A DNA stretch of 64,000 nucleotides from an uncultured bacterium (lineage in GTDB: Bacteria > Verrucomicrobiota > Kiritimatiellia > RFP12 > UBA1067), in NCBI GenBank assembly GCA_902770045.1, contig CACXRO010000001.1, positions 48,056 through 112,055 of the forward strand. Reading direction: 5' to 3'. Positions 1-8,129 of the stretch are shown piece by piece; position 1 is the first letter of the stretch, and every line of letters starts with the position of its first letter. Below the pieces are notes generated by a model. That model was not told the DNA's origin. It worked only from the letters and a program-made list of their open reading frames with translations, and did no database searches. The position numbers were made by a program, and so were the translations under genes.

Positions 1-212
1 CCCATGTACTTGTACTGGAGGCCGCTCCTCGCGTAGATGAGGAACTGGTCGAAGCCGTCGGCCTTGAGCGCGGCGACCTTGGCGGCGAGTTCGGCGTCGG
101 TGGGACGGCCGGTCACCGCGAGAAACGGCATGACGGGGTTGATTTCGGCGGACGCGCCAAGCGCGCCAACGGCGACCGCAGCCGCCACGAACAGCATAAG
201 GTAGTTCTTCAT
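1..212 (-). CDS. Secreted glycoside-hydrolase-like protein, N-terminal fragment
   Basis: Only the first 70 codons are in the window; the gene continues past the left edge. Residues 1-22 are a signal peptide: a short basic start, an Ala/Val/Leu core and an A-S-A cleavage site. The stretch DGFDQFLIYARSG (about residues 52-64) resembles the early beta-strand of (beta/alpha)8 glycosidases of the rhamnosidase/GH2-like kind. That family call is inference from a short segment. The ATG at 212 lies 7 nt after a TATAAT box, so the mRNA is probably leaderless. It sits beside other secreted carbohydrate-related genes. Confidence 0.6.
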   Translation of the reverse strand, partial: MKNYLMLFVAAAVAVGALGASAEINPVMPFLAVTGRPTDAELAAKVAALKADGFDQFLIYARSGLQYKYM

Positions 213-219
213 GGCGTGA

Positions 220-229
220 ATTATACTAT
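220..229 (-). promoter_or_regulatory. -10 promoter box (ATAGTATAAT)
   Basis: On the minus strand the box reads ATAGTATAAT and ends 7 nt before the ATG at 212. It belongs to the promoter family seen throughout the window. With a start site about 7 nt downstream the transcript would begin at the start codon. Confidence 0.7.
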
Positions 230-276
230 ATTCGCGTCGTGCGGACAACGAGCTCGGCCGGAGTCGGTGGCTGATT

Positions 277-1425
277 TCACTGGTTGAGGTCGGTGGTCCT
301 GAAGTTCACCCCGTGACCCTCGCGCCAGAAGCGGCCGGGCCTGAAGTTCCCGGTCCCCAGTCCGAAGGCCGTGCCCTGGAGCGTGTAGGAGATGCTGCCG
401 CGCCATCCGCCCGGCGTCTCCTCGGTCGCGGCGCGCTCGCCGTCGCCGTCGGGGTCGTCGGGGATGTAGTCGGCGTTGAAGCGCTCGGCGTTGAAGTCGA
501 TCGCCGTCAGGTGCCCGCGCCCGCGGAAGCGCGGCAGATGCGCGCAGCCCTCGTCGCAGCAGTTGATCATCGTGAGCGTCTTGGGGCTGCCGCGCTCGAA
601 CCAGTAGCCGTAGACGCAGCGCGCCGCCATGCAGCCGGTCATCACGAGGTGGTCTACCTCGTCGAACACGAAGCCGGTGTGCATTCCGCCCACGTTGACC
701 TCGTTGTAGCGGCTCCTGGCGCTCTCGTCGTTGCTCCCCGGGAGCGAATAGACGCCGATCGACCCCTTCGCCGGCGTCGCCGGCTTCCGGTGCTCGTAGC
801 GGTCGGGGAAGTAGCGCTCGGTGTAGACGCCCACGAGGTCGAGCTCCATCGAGCCGAAGTGGCGGCCGTCGATGCCGACGAGCGGCTTCGAGGCGTCGTG
901 GAAGAGGATGCGGAAGTTGACGAAGTTCACGTTGTTGACGTGGGTGTAGGTGTAGGTGTCGCCGGGGCCCTCGGGGATGCGCCCGGCGCCGAAGAACACG
1001 CGGTAGACGCCGTTCGTCGCCATCGCGTCCATCGCGCGCTTGGTGACGTGCAGCGTGGCGCCGCGGTAGGCGCCGTAGACCTTGCCCTCGGTGGTGCCCT
1101 TCACCGTCACCACGCGGGTTAGGCCGTCGTTGTAGCCGAAGAGAATGGCGGAGTTCCCCTCGTTCGTGCAGGCGTCGAGCCGGTAGTCGCCGTCCGCGAG
1201 GCGCACCGTGCCGCCGTACTTCAGCCGCGCGATCGCCGCGTTGATGACGGCCTCGTCGTTCGTCCCGGTGCAGACGAAGTCCGCCGCCTGCTTCTCGAAC
1301 GCGCGAGAATTCGCCGCCGCGACGACGACTTCCGTCGGCGGCTCGGTCTCCGCCGGCGCCGGCGCGCACATTGCCAACGCAAGGACGGCGGCCGCGGCCG
1401 CATTCACTGTCGTCTGCTTCGTCAT
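277..1425 (-). CDS. Secreted right-handed beta-helix protein
   Basis: The protein has 382 residues with a signal peptide (MTKQ start, Ala/Val-rich core, cleavage near APAPA-E). The mature part has the short strand-turn repeats of right-handed parallel beta-helix proteins: 'TNDEAVINAAIARLKYGG' near residue 55 is the usual opening of pectate-lyase-like folds, and later repeats read NVNFVNFRI and LTMINCC. Such proteins bind or cleave polysaccharide; substrate and activity are unknown. The start at 1425 is chosen because AGGAGGAG lies 6-8 nt upstream. It is the last gene of the ABC-transporter operon, 4 nt after the permease stop. Confidence 0.7.
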   Translation of the reverse strand: MTKQTTVNAAAAAVLALAMCAPAPAETEPPTEVVVAAANSRAFEKQAADFVCTGTNDEAVINAAIARLKYGGTVRLADGDYRLDACTNEGNSAILFGYNDGLTRVVTVKGTTEGKVYGAYRGATLHVTKRAMDAMATNGVYRVFFGAGRIPEGPGDTYTYTHVNNVNFVNFRILFHDASKPLVGIDGRHFGSMELDLVGVYTERYFPDRYEHRKPATPAKGSIGVYSLPGSNDESARSRYNEVNVGGMHTGFVFDEVDHLVMTGCMAARCVYGYWFERGSPKTLTMINCCDEGCAHLPRFRGRGHLTAIDFNAERFNADYIPDDPDGDGERAATEETPGGWRGSISYTLQGTAFGLGTGNFRPGRFWREGHGVNFRTTDLNQ

Positions 1426-1429
1426 GACG

Positions 1430-2704
1430 TCACTCCTCCTGTTTGCGGGGAAGGATGAAGGCGGCGAGGAACGCGAGAAGGATCGGCAAGGCGACGACGT
1501 TGACGGCGACGGCGCGCGCGACTTCGCGGGGCTCGACGCATTCATCGCGGGAAAGCCGCTCGAGCGGAGTGAGCGACGAGACCGGGTGCGTCGCGTCGGC
1601 GACCGTCCGCGCCACCATTAGCCCGATCCGGTCGGAGAGCGTCGCGCCAAATTCGTCCGGATACTGCTCCACCACGCTCGGGCTCATCTCGCTCACCAGC
1701 AGGAAGACTATCGCCGTGAAGAGCGCCACCGGGCGCCCCAGCGCAGCGGAAAGAAACACCCCGAAGGCGACGACAAGCGTGACCACCGCGGCCATCTCTG
1801 CCCACGACCGCAGCAGGTTCCAGACAAACGAGTCCGCCGGCACCAGCAGCTCCACGTCGCGGCGTGGACGCATCATCAGCGCGTCTTTGCCGTCGTTGCG
1901 GAACGTCAGCACCCCCTCCTCGCCGGCGTCGCCGCCGCGGTCGGCGAGCGGGAAGACAAGCACCGCCTGGGTCAGGTTGGAGACCACCGCGGAAAGCGCC
2001 CCGAGCCGCAGCTCGCCGGACACGTCCTGTCGCGCGTTGTAGGTGTTCGAGAACTTGAGCCGCGCCGAGACTTCGCCGGAACGCGGCGCCTCCACTCCGT
2101 CGAAGCGGAAGCGCCAGCGCGCCGTCGAGTTGGTGCGCACCGTCTCGTAGCGGTCCCACGCGCGCGTCTCCAGAATCCTCAGCACCGTCGAGCGCCGGGC
2201 CTTCTTCACCGCCTCGGGCGTGTCCGGCGACTTCATATACTCCGCGTACATCGCCTTCGCCTCCTCGGCCGGCGACGGCATGACGGGATGGAGCACATGG
2301 ACGCAGCGCCGCCCTTCCACGGCGGTTCCGGCCGCGAACGGGGCGAGCGCGCAGGCGAGAGCGAGCACCGCCGCGCCGGCTGACGCAAGCGCGGCGATCT
2401 TGGCCGCCGCGATCGTGAAGTACCTGACCGGCCGCACCATCGTCAGCTGCAGCCGCTTCGCCGCACGCTCCCGCGCGAGCGACCCGGTGGCCGCCGCCAG
2501 CATCGAGACGGTCACGAGCGCCATCACGCCGCCGAGGCCGTAGCGGAGGCAGACCTCGCGCATGCCCTCCGCAGTGCCGTCGCCCACCACCAGCCGCGGC
2601 ACCGCGAGCATCCACGCCGCCGACGCCGCCGACAGCATCGCCAGCGACCACGAGCGCGACAGCGCCCGGAGCTCCAGCAGGAATATGTCGAGAAACGCCC
2701 TCAT
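1430..2704 (-). CDS. ABC-2 type transporter permease
   Basis: This is a 424-residue integral membrane protein. Hydrophobic helices lie near residues 20-40, 57-75, 97-128, 305-345 and 395-420. A large polar domain of about 170 residues lies between the third and fourth, probably extracytoplasmic. This is the layout of ABC-2/NatB-type permeases with an inserted soluble domain. It follows the ATPase gene by 9 nt and forms the second permease of an ATPase-plus-two-permeases cassette. The substrate cannot be told; lipid, lipoprotein or glycan export are possible because a secreted beta-helix protein is co-transcribed. Confidence 0.75.
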   Translation of the reverse strand: MRAFLDIFLLELRALSRSWSLAMLSAASAAWMLAVPRLVVGDGTAEGMREVCLRYGLGGVMALVTVSMLAAATGSLARERAAKRLQLTMVRPVRYFTIAAAKIAALASAGAAVLALACALAPFAAGTAVEGRRCVHVLHPVMPSPAEEAKAMYAEYMKSPDTPEAVKKARRSTVLRILETRAWDRYETVRTNSTARWRFRFDGVEAPRSGEVSARLKFSNTYNARQDVSGELRLGALSAVVSNLTQAVLVFPLADRGGDAGEEGVLTFRNDGKDALMMRPRRDVELLVPADSFVWNLLRSWAEMAAVVTLVVAFGVFLSAALGRPVALFTAIVFLLVSEMSPSVVEQYPDEFGATLSDRIGLMVARTVADATHPVSSLTPLERLSRDECVEPREVARAVAVNVVALPILLAFLAAFILPRKQEE

Positions 2705-2713
2705 CGCCGCCGG

Positions 2714-3484
2714 TCACCCCTTGAGGAAAGGCGCGAGCGCGAAGTCCTGCACGTCCCCGACCTTGGCGAGGAAGAACTCCTCGAGGCTCGTCCCCAGCTC
2801 CGCCACCCTGCCCTCGGCGACCGACTTGCCGTGGTTGAGGATCATCACCCGGTCGCAGATGTCCTCGGCGTCCGCCAGCATGTGCGAGGTGGTGAGCACC
2901 GTCATTCCGCCGCGCGCGAGCGCCTTGACGAGCGTCTTCACCTCCTTGGTCGAGATCGGATCGAGTCCGGAGGTCGGCTCGTCCAGCACCAGCAGCTCGG
3001 GCCTGCCCACGAGCGCGGACGCGAGCGCCACCCTGCGCGCCATGCCCTTGGAAAATCCGCCCACCGGACGGTTCGCGACGTCCTCCAGCCCCACCATCGC
3101 CAGCAGCTCGCGCGTCCGCCGCGCCGCCTCGCGCCGCGGCAGGGAGCAGAGCCCGGCGTAGTAGCGGAGCGTCTCCGCGGCGGTCAGGAACGGGTGCAGG
3201 TAGCTGAGCTCGGGCAGGTACCCGAGCCGGCGGCGCGCGGCGACCGACCGCGGACCAAGCCCGAAGAGCCGCACCTGGCCGGCGCTGGGCGAGAGGAGCC
3301 CGAGGATCATCTTGATCGTGGTCGACTTGCCGGAGCCGTTCGGGCCGAGGAGCCCGAACACCTCGCCGCGGCGGACTCCGAGCGAAAGCGCGTCCACCGC
3401 CACCACCGTCGGCCGCAGCCAGAAGTCGCGGAAGGTCTTGGACACGCCGTTGAGCGAAACTACGATTTCAGGTTCCATGGTCAT
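2714..3484 (-). CDS. ABC transporter ATP-binding protein
   Basis: A 256-residue ABC ATPase that powers the two flanking permeases at the inner membrane. Visible motifs are Walker A (LLGPNGSGKST), the Q-loop region (YLPELSYLHPF), an LSGGQ-equivalent signature (GGFSKGMARRVALA), Walker B with D-loop (LLVLDEPTSGLD) and the switch histidine (LTTSH). Together these look catalytically complete. The start at 3484 gives an ATGA overlap with the upstream permease stop; a second ATG lies 6 nt further in. The family resembles CcmA/NatA-type exporters. Confidence 0.92.
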   Translation of the reverse strand: MTMEPEIVVSLNGVSKTFRDFWLRPTVVAVDALSLGVRRGEVFGLLGPNGSGKSTTIKMILGLLSPSAGQVRLFGLGPRSVAARRRLGYLPELSYLHPFLTAAETLRYYAGLCSLPRREAARRTRELLAMVGLEDVANRPVGGFSKGMARRVALASALVGRPELLVLDEPTSGLDPISTKEVKTLVKALARGGMTVLTTSHMLADAEDICDRVMILNHGKSVAEGRVAELGTSLEEFFLAKVGDVQDFALAPFLKG

Positions 3485-4362
3485 TCCCGGTTCAGGCTGA
3501 AGTGGATTCCGAAGATCAGGAAGCCGGCCACCGCCGGCAGCGCGGCGGCGACCGCGAGCGCGACGTCGCCGAGCGGGATCGACCCGCCGCGCGAAAGCGA
3601 CTCGGCGCGGTAGTAGACGTCCATCGCCGGCAGCATCGCCGCGAGCACGACGCCGGAAAGCGCCGCGGCGGCGTTGGCGCGGAAGCGCACCGCAAACGCG
3701 GCGGCAGCGGAGAGCAGCACCAGCGCCGGGCAGGCGACAAGCACCGCCGCCGGCACGAGCCTGAGGCAGTCCCCTCCGGACAGCGCGGCGGACACCGCTC
3801 CGCCCGCGACGGAGACGCCAGCCGCGATGAAGAACGCCGTCAGCACGAAGCGGAAGCGGAAGAACCGGTTGAGCGCGGCGGCGAGAGCAAGCGGCAGGAC
3901 AATCGCGGCGACGCCGACGGCGACGCACGGGCCGTAAACGCGCGCGAGCTGGGCGGTCTGCTCGGCGATGGCGCCGCCGATGGCCGCGCCGGTGAACATC
4001 GTGACCGCGGTGCCCGCGACCGCCGCCGCGAAGACGGCGAAGGCGACGGCGACGCCGGCGGCCTTCGCGAGGAAGAATCCGCCGCGGGCGACCGCGTGGG
4101 CGAGCGCCATCTCCTGGGTGCCGGTCTCAATCTCGCGGCGGACGGCGCGGATCGCGCCAAAGACCGCGAAGACTGCGCCGCAGGTGAGGAGCGCCGACAG
4201 CGCCGCGTCCCGCGCCATGCGGGTGGGGTCGCCGAACTGGTGGTAGTGGAAGACCGGCGCGAACACCTCCAGCGCCATCGCCGCCAGCATGACAAGCAGC
4301 GAAAGCGGCGACGACGCCACCTCAAGCGCGGTCGCCAGCGTTATGGAGACGTAGGGCTTCAA
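3481..4362 (-). CDS. ABC transporter permease (TTG start proposed)
   Basis: About 293 residues, very hydrophobic, with roughly six helices and an N-terminal helix typical of ABC-2/NosY-type permeases (ALEVASSPLSLLVMLAAMAL). The segment REIETGTQEMALAHAVARG resembles the conserved cytoplasmic loop of NosY-like permeases, which contacts the ATPase. No ATG gives a sensible N-terminus. A TTG at 4362 (reading MKPYVSITLA) is proposed; a CTG overlapping the upstream stop at 4374 is an alternative. The ATPase start overlaps the stop codon, so translation is probably coupled. Confidence 0.75.
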   Translation of the reverse strand: MKPYVSITLATALEVASSPLSLLVMLAAMALEVFAPVFHYHQFGDPTRMARDAALSALLTCGAVFAVFGAIRAVRREIETGTQEMALAHAVARGGFFLAKAAGVAVAFAVFAAAVAGTAVTMFTGAAIGGAIAEQTAQLARVYGPCVAVGVAAIVLPLALAAALNRFFRFRFVLTAFFIAAGVSVAGGAVSAALSGGDCLRLVPAAVLVACPALVLLSAAAAFAVRFRANAAAALSGVVLAAMLPAMDVYYRAESLSRGGSIPLGDVALAVAAALPAVAGFLIFGIHFSLNRE

Positions 4363-4370
4363 GCGCCAGA

Positions 4371-5666
4371 TCAGAAGTAGTTGGTCTGCGTGTTCTGGTA
4401 GAGGAACCACGCGAGCACGCCGATCGCCACGCACGCCGCGAACTGGACGATCATCGAAAGCGTCTGCACCCAGCCGGCCACGTCGTCCACCGCCTGCACC
4501 GGCACCGGCGCCTGCGGCATGGACGGAATGTCCGGGATGTCGGCGACGTCGCCGTCGGCCGGAGGCTTCGCCGCGTCTGCCGGAGGCTTCGCCGCGTCGG
4601 CGCCGGGGCGCTTGACGGTGAACTTGCCGGACGGCCGCACCGGACCGCCGGGCCGGGAAATCTTGAGCGTCTTGCGCTGGGTGACGCTGACGGGCTGCGT
4701 TGTCGCGGCGGACTTCGCCGCCGGCGCGGCAGCCGTGCCGGCTGGCGCGGCCGGAGCCTCTGGCTTCGCCGCCGGCGCCGCGGGCGCGACTGCGGCCGGC
4801 TTCGCCGCAGGCTGGGCGGGGAGCCGCGAGGTGCCGCCCGCGATGTCGCTCGGCCGCTTGATGCGGATCGTCTTCATCGGGGCGTTCTCGTTCTTCACCG
4901 GCGCAACGCCCATCGCGTCCGAAAGCGAGATGCGGGCCGTCTTGTGCTTGGCGGCCTCCTTCTGCGCATCGGTCATCGAAGTGTCGGCGATGATGCCGGT
5001 CTTGTGCAGAATCGCCTGCTGCGGAATCGGCTGGGTGACGCCCTTCAGCTTCTGGGTGATCGTCTTGAGCGTCGAAAGCGAATTGGCCGGGGCGGCTTCA
5101 GCGGCCGGCGCGGCAGCGGGGGCGGCGGCTGGCGCGGCGGGAGCAGCGGGGGCGGCCGCCGGGCTGGTCGTCGCCACAGTTGGCGTCACCGGACGCGGCA
5201 GCGGCTTCGCGGCGACCGAGGCGCCGGGCTTGCGGATCTGCGGAATGCCAGGCTTGGTCGGCAGCTTGAAGCCGGGACGAAGCGCGCCCACCGTGGCACC
5301 GGGCTTCGGAGGCAGCTTGAGACCGGGCTTGAGGCCGCCGACCGTAGCGCCAGGCTTAGGCGGCAGCTTGAGACCGGGCTTGAGGCCGCCGACCGTGGCA
5401 CCCGGCTTCGGCGGCAGCTTGAGACCCGGCCTGAGCGCGGCGGTCGCAGGCGACGCCGGCGCTTTCGGCGCGGCGGCGGGCGCCGTTGCTTTCGGCGCTG
5501 CAGGCGCAGGGGCGGGAGCTGGCGCTGGAGCGGGCGCTGGAGCGGGAACGCCCACGGTCGGCGCAGGGGCCGCGCCCACGGCCGGACGCGCCAATGGATT
5601 CGCCTTCGGCGGCTCTTCCGCCACCGGGGTCATCTCGACCGGAATCATCTCGACTTCGTCTGCCAT
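4371..5666 (-). CDS. Pro/Ala-rich, tandem-repeat protein with C-terminal membrane anchor
   Basis: A 431-residue low-complexity protein that I cannot assign to a family. It begins with an acidic segment (MADEVEMIPVEM), then long Pro-Ala runs. Next come four tandem 17-residue units of the form LKPGLKLPPKPGATVGG, then more Ala/Pro linker with scattered basic patches (TIRIKRPSD, TLKISRPGG). A single hydrophobic helix lies near the C-terminus (about residues 402-424), leaving a six-residue tail. The build suggests a tail-anchored cytoplasmic scaffold or linker. The start is fixed by GGGAGG 7 nt upstream. It lies between frr and the ABC transporter in one operon. Confidence 0.7.
   Translation of the reverse strand: MADEVEMIPVEMTPVAEEPPKANPLARPAVGAAPAPTVGVPAPAPAPAPAPAPAPAAPKATAPAAAPKAPASPATAALRPGLKLPPKPGATVGGLKPGLKLPPKPGATVGGLKPGLKLPPKPGATVGALRPGFKLPTKPGIPQIRKPGASVAAKPLPRPVTPTVATTSPAAAPAAPAAPAAAPAAAPAAEAAPANSLSTLKTITQKLKGVTQPIPQQAILHKTGIIADTSMTDAQKEAAKHKTARISLSDAMGVAPVKNENAPMKTIRIKRPSDIAGGTSRLPAQPAAKPAAVAPAAPAAKPEAPAAPAGTAAAPAAKSAATTQPVSVTQRKTLKISRPGGPVRPSGKFTVKRPGADAAKPPADAAKPPADGDVADIPDIPSMPQAPVPVQAVDDVAGWVQTLSMIVQFAACVAIGVLAWFLYQNTQTNYF
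5239..5442 (-). repeat. Four tandem 51-bp repeats inside a coding sequence
   Basis: Units start at 5239, 5290, 5341 and 5392 with an exact 51-bp period, so each encodes 17 residues. The two central copies differ at only a few positions; the outer copies are degenerate. Such arrays change copy number by slippage or recombination without breaking the frame. Confidence 0.9.
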
Positions 5667-5691
5667 GTCGTGCCTCCCGCGAATCAAGGGG

Positions 5692-6255
5692 TCAAACCGC
5701 CATCACCTCGGATTCCTTGGCCTTGAGCTCGGCGTCGATCTTCGCGATGCCGTCGTCCGTGGCCTTCTGGATCTTGTCGAGGCCGGCCTTCATGTCGTCC
5801 TCGGAAATCTTCTTGTCCTTCTCGAGCTTCTTCACCGCGTCGTTGGCGTCGCGGCGGATGTTGCGCATCGCCACCTTCTGCGCCTCGGCCTGGGTCTTGG
5901 CGACCTTGACGATCTCCTTGCGGCGCTCCTCGTTCAGCTCCGGCACCGTGATGCGCAGCACCTTGCCGTCGGACTGCGGGGTGACGCCGATGTTCGCGGC
6001 GAGGATCGCCTTGTTCATCGCGTCGATCACCGTGGGGTCGAACGGCGCGATCTTGATCTGCCGCGGCTCCGGGGTGGAGATGGTGCCGAGGTTCTTGATC
6101 GGCGTCGGGCAGCCGTAGTAGTCCACCTTGATCTGGTCGACCATCGCCGGGGACGCCTTGCCGGTCCTGAGACCCGCGAACTGCGCCTTCAGCGCGTCGA
6201 AGCTCTTCGCGATCTTCGCCGTTGCGTCGTTGAGCACTTCTGCTACCGTGTTCAT
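5692..6255 (-). CDS. frr: Ribosome recycling factor
   Basis: A 187-residue protein, the normal length for RRF, which splits the post-termination ribosome together with EF-G. It has the family's tRNA-shaped three-helix core: the N-terminal helix with 'LRTGKASPAMVDQIKVDYYG', the segment TPIKNLGTI, 'KIAPFDPTVIDAMNKAI' and the C-terminal 'RRKEIVKVAKTQAEAQKVAM' followed by NIRRDANDAVKKLEKDKKIS. The start at 6255 has AAAAGGAAAA about 8 nt upstream. It follows pyrH, a pairing found in many bacteria. Confidence 0.97.
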   Translation of the reverse strand: MNTVAEVLNDATAKIAKSFDALKAQFAGLRTGKASPAMVDQIKVDYYGCPTPIKNLGTISTPEPRQIKIAPFDPTVIDAMNKAILAANIGVTPQSDGKVLRITVPELNEERRKEIVKVAKTQAEAQKVAMRNIRRDANDAVKKLEKDKKISEDDMKAGLDKIQKATDDGIAKIDAELKAKESEVMAV

Positions 6256-6296
6256 TTCGTTTTCCTTTTGCCTTGTAGGTTCTAAGCCTGCCTCCG

Positions 6297-7025
6297 TCAG
6301 CTGACGATCGTCCCGACCGCCTCGCCCTTCACCACGCGCTCGAGCGCCTTCGGGTCGAAGAAGTCGAAGACCACGATCGGGATGTTGTTGTCCATGCACA
6401 GCGCGAACGCGGCGGAGTCCATCACCTTCAGCCGCTTCTCGAGCGCCGTCTCGTACTTGAGCGAGCCGTACTTCTTCGCCTTCGGGTCCTTCTTCGGGTC
6501 GGCGGTGTAGATGCCGTCGACCTTCGTCGCCTTGAGGAGCGCGTCCGCGCCGATCTCGCTCGCCTTGAGCGCGGCGGCGGAGTCGGTGGAGAAGTACGGG
6601 TTGCCGGTGCCGCCGCCGAAGATCAGCACGCGGCCCTTCTCGAAGTGGCGGAGCGCGCGGCGCTGGATGAACGGCTCGGCGAGTTTCGGCATCTCGATCG
6701 CGGTCATGACGCGGGTGGGGACGCCGATCGACTCGAGCGCGTTCATCATCGCGAGCGCGTTGATGATCGTGGCGAGCATGCCCATCGAGTCGCCGGTCAC
6801 GCGGTTGACGCCCTTGCCGGCGCCGGTAAGGCCGCGGAAGATGTTGCCGCCGCCGAGGACGATGCCGACCTCGACGCCGAGCGAGTGGATCTTCTTCACC
6901 CGAGCCGCCATGAAGGCGAGCTTCTCGGGGTCGATGCACTCGCCGGTTTCGCGGTTGCCGAGCACCTCTCCCGAGAGCTTCAGGAGGATGCGCCGGTACT
7001 TCAACTTCCTATTCGCCTTTTTCAC
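6297..7025 (-). CDS. pyrH: UMP kinase (GTG start proposed)
   Basis: Hexameric bacterial UMP kinase of the amino-acid-kinase fold, which phosphorylates UMP to UDP. Motifs seen are RRILLKLSGE (phosphate loop lysine), VGIVLGGGNIFRG, the TALEKRLKVMDSAAFALC nucleotide region and 'NNIPIVVFDF'. An ATG exists at 7034, but it overlaps a TAAAAT -10 box (7033-7038). The GTG at 7025 lies 7 nt after that box and gives a 242-residue protein whose N-terminus (MKKANRKLKYRRILLKLSGE) matches the family better. I therefore propose a leaderless GTG start. Confidence 0.93.
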   Translation of the reverse strand: MKKANRKLKYRRILLKLSGEVLGNRETGECIDPEKLAFMAARVKKIHSLGVEVGIVLGGGNIFRGLTGAGKGVNRVTGDSMGMLATIINALAMMNALESIGVPTRVMTAIEMPKLAEPFIQRRALRHFEKGRVLIFGGGTGNPYFSTDSAAALKASEIGADALLKATKVDGIYTADPKKDPKAKKYGSLKYETALEKRLKVMDSAAFALCMDNNIPIVVFDFFDPKALERVVKGEAVGTIVS

Positions 7026-7032
7026 GTCGCGC

Positions 7033-7041
7033 ATTTTACCA
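7033..7041 (-). promoter_or_regulatory. -10 promoter box of pyrH (TGGTAAAAT)
   Basis: On the minus strand TGGTAAAAT has the same TGG extension as the other promoters in the window, with TAAAAT in place of TATAAT. It ends 7 nt before the GTG at 7025. Confidence 0.5.
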
Positions 7042-7061
7042 TTTTGGCGGCAAGAACGCAA

Positions 7062-7520
7062 CTACTGCTTGGCCTTCGCAGCGGGCGGATTCGGCGGCAG
7101 GATCAGGCAGCTGGTGCGTACCTCGTGGCGGTTCAGGAGGAAGAGGCTCCACGCCGAGCTGTCGTCCTGCGAGGTGATGACATGCGCGATCCGCCGCGAG
7201 CCGACGCGGTCGAGGGCGTAGTTGAGCGACTTGAGGTTGCCGTCCACCGTCGCCAGGTCGGTGAAGAAGCGGACCCTGTAGTCGTCCATGCAGTCCCCGC
7301 CGCCCTGCTCCTTCGACCACGGCACGCCGGAGCAGATCGGAATGCACCAGAGGAGCTGGTAGGAGAAGTTCTGGGTCAGGAAGGTCGCCATCGGCGTCTC
7401 GCCGTCGTTGACCTTGACCGCGGAGTTCCACCGCGCGATCTCGCTGTACGAGCTGCACCCGGCGAGCGCAAGCGCCGCGAGCGCGATGAACGTAGCCTTT
7501 GCAGACGTGAGCATTTTCAT
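7062..7520 (-). CDS. Lipoprotein of unknown function (paralog of the next gene)
   Basis: A 152-residue protein with a lipoprotein signal (LALAGC; Cys at residue 22). The mature part shares a plan with the product of 7517-7990: 'QLLWCIPICSG' corresponds to 'YLFWSIPLFAG', then an RFF/TFF segment and a predicted alpha/beta region (FTDLATVDGNLKSLNYALDR). Both are probably small envelope lipoproteins of one family that I do not recognise. The ATG overlaps the upstream stop (ATGA). Confidence 0.75.
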   Translation of the reverse strand: MKMLTSAKATFIALAALALAGCSSYSEIARWNSAVKVNDGETPMATFLTQNFSYQLLWCIPICSGVPWSKEQGGGDCMDDYRVRFFTDLATVDGNLKSLNYALDRVGSRRIAHVITSQDDSSAWSLFLLNRHEVRTSCLILPPNPPAAKAKQ

Positions 7521-7990
7521 TTCGCACCACCTTCCGTTTTGGGCACCATCACCGCCGAGAGGCTGAGGTGCGACGACCCGAAGAATATCCCGATAAGCCC
7601 GGCGTAGCTGCTGAACCCGGCGTAGGTGGCGTCGGAATCGAGCAGCGAGTAGTCCACGAGGTCGCAGTTCTTCGCCGCGGCCGCCTTATGCAGCGTGTCC
7701 TGCAGCGTCTCGACGTCGAGGATGTCGTTGAAGAAAGTGACGCCGCCGTTGATGTCATTCGTCTTGTCGTTCCACCTCACGTCGCCGGCAAAGAGCGGGA
7801 TCGACCAGAAGAGATAGTAGCAGGTCGTGTCGGCCACCACCAGCCTGGACGGCTTGCCATCCGTTCCCTTGACCTCGACGCCGTCAAGCGCGCGCGGCGA
7901 CGAATAGGTTAGCGACGCACACCCAGTGGCCAGCAGCGACAACGCCGCGACTGCGCCCAGGAGCGCCCTTCGACATGTTTCTGTTCTCAT
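7517..7990 (-). CDS. Lipoprotein of unknown function
   Basis: A 157-residue protein with a lipobox LLATGC and Ala+Ser after the cysteine, suggesting an outer-membrane location in Gram-negatives that follow the Lol rule. It is paralogous to the downstream gene in the Trp-x-Ile-Pro segment and in the FFNDILDVETLQDTLHKA helix. AAAGGAC lies 8 nt before the start, and a TATAAT promoter at 8035 gives a leader of about 40 nt. The two genes form a two-lipoprotein operon. Confidence 0.78.
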   Translation of the reverse strand: MRTETCRRALLGAVAALSLLATGCASLTYSSPRALDGVEVKGTDGKPSRLVVADTTCYYLFWSIPLFAGDVRWNDKTNDINGGVTFFNDILDVETLQDTLHKAAAAKNCDLVDYSLLDSDATYAGFSSYAGLIGIFFGSSHLSLSAVMVPKTEGGAK

Positions 7991-8034
7991 TCCGATTGTC
8001 CTTTCATCAGGTGCTGTTCTGCCCTGTGTTGCGT

Positions 8035-8046
8035 ATTATACCAAAA
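8035..8046 (-). promoter_or_regulatory. Extended -10 promoter (TTTTGGTATAAT)
   Basis: The minus strand reads TTTTTGGTATAATACGC. The leader to the ATG at 7990 is about 40 nt and contains a Shine-Dalgarno AAAGGAC. Confidence 0.8.
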
Positions 8047-8129
8047 AAATCGTTGCTCGTGGACTACGGGAAGACCGAATCCGTCTCGGACTGTCACCTT
8101 GACCGCAGAGAACCTGACTGATTGGGTGT

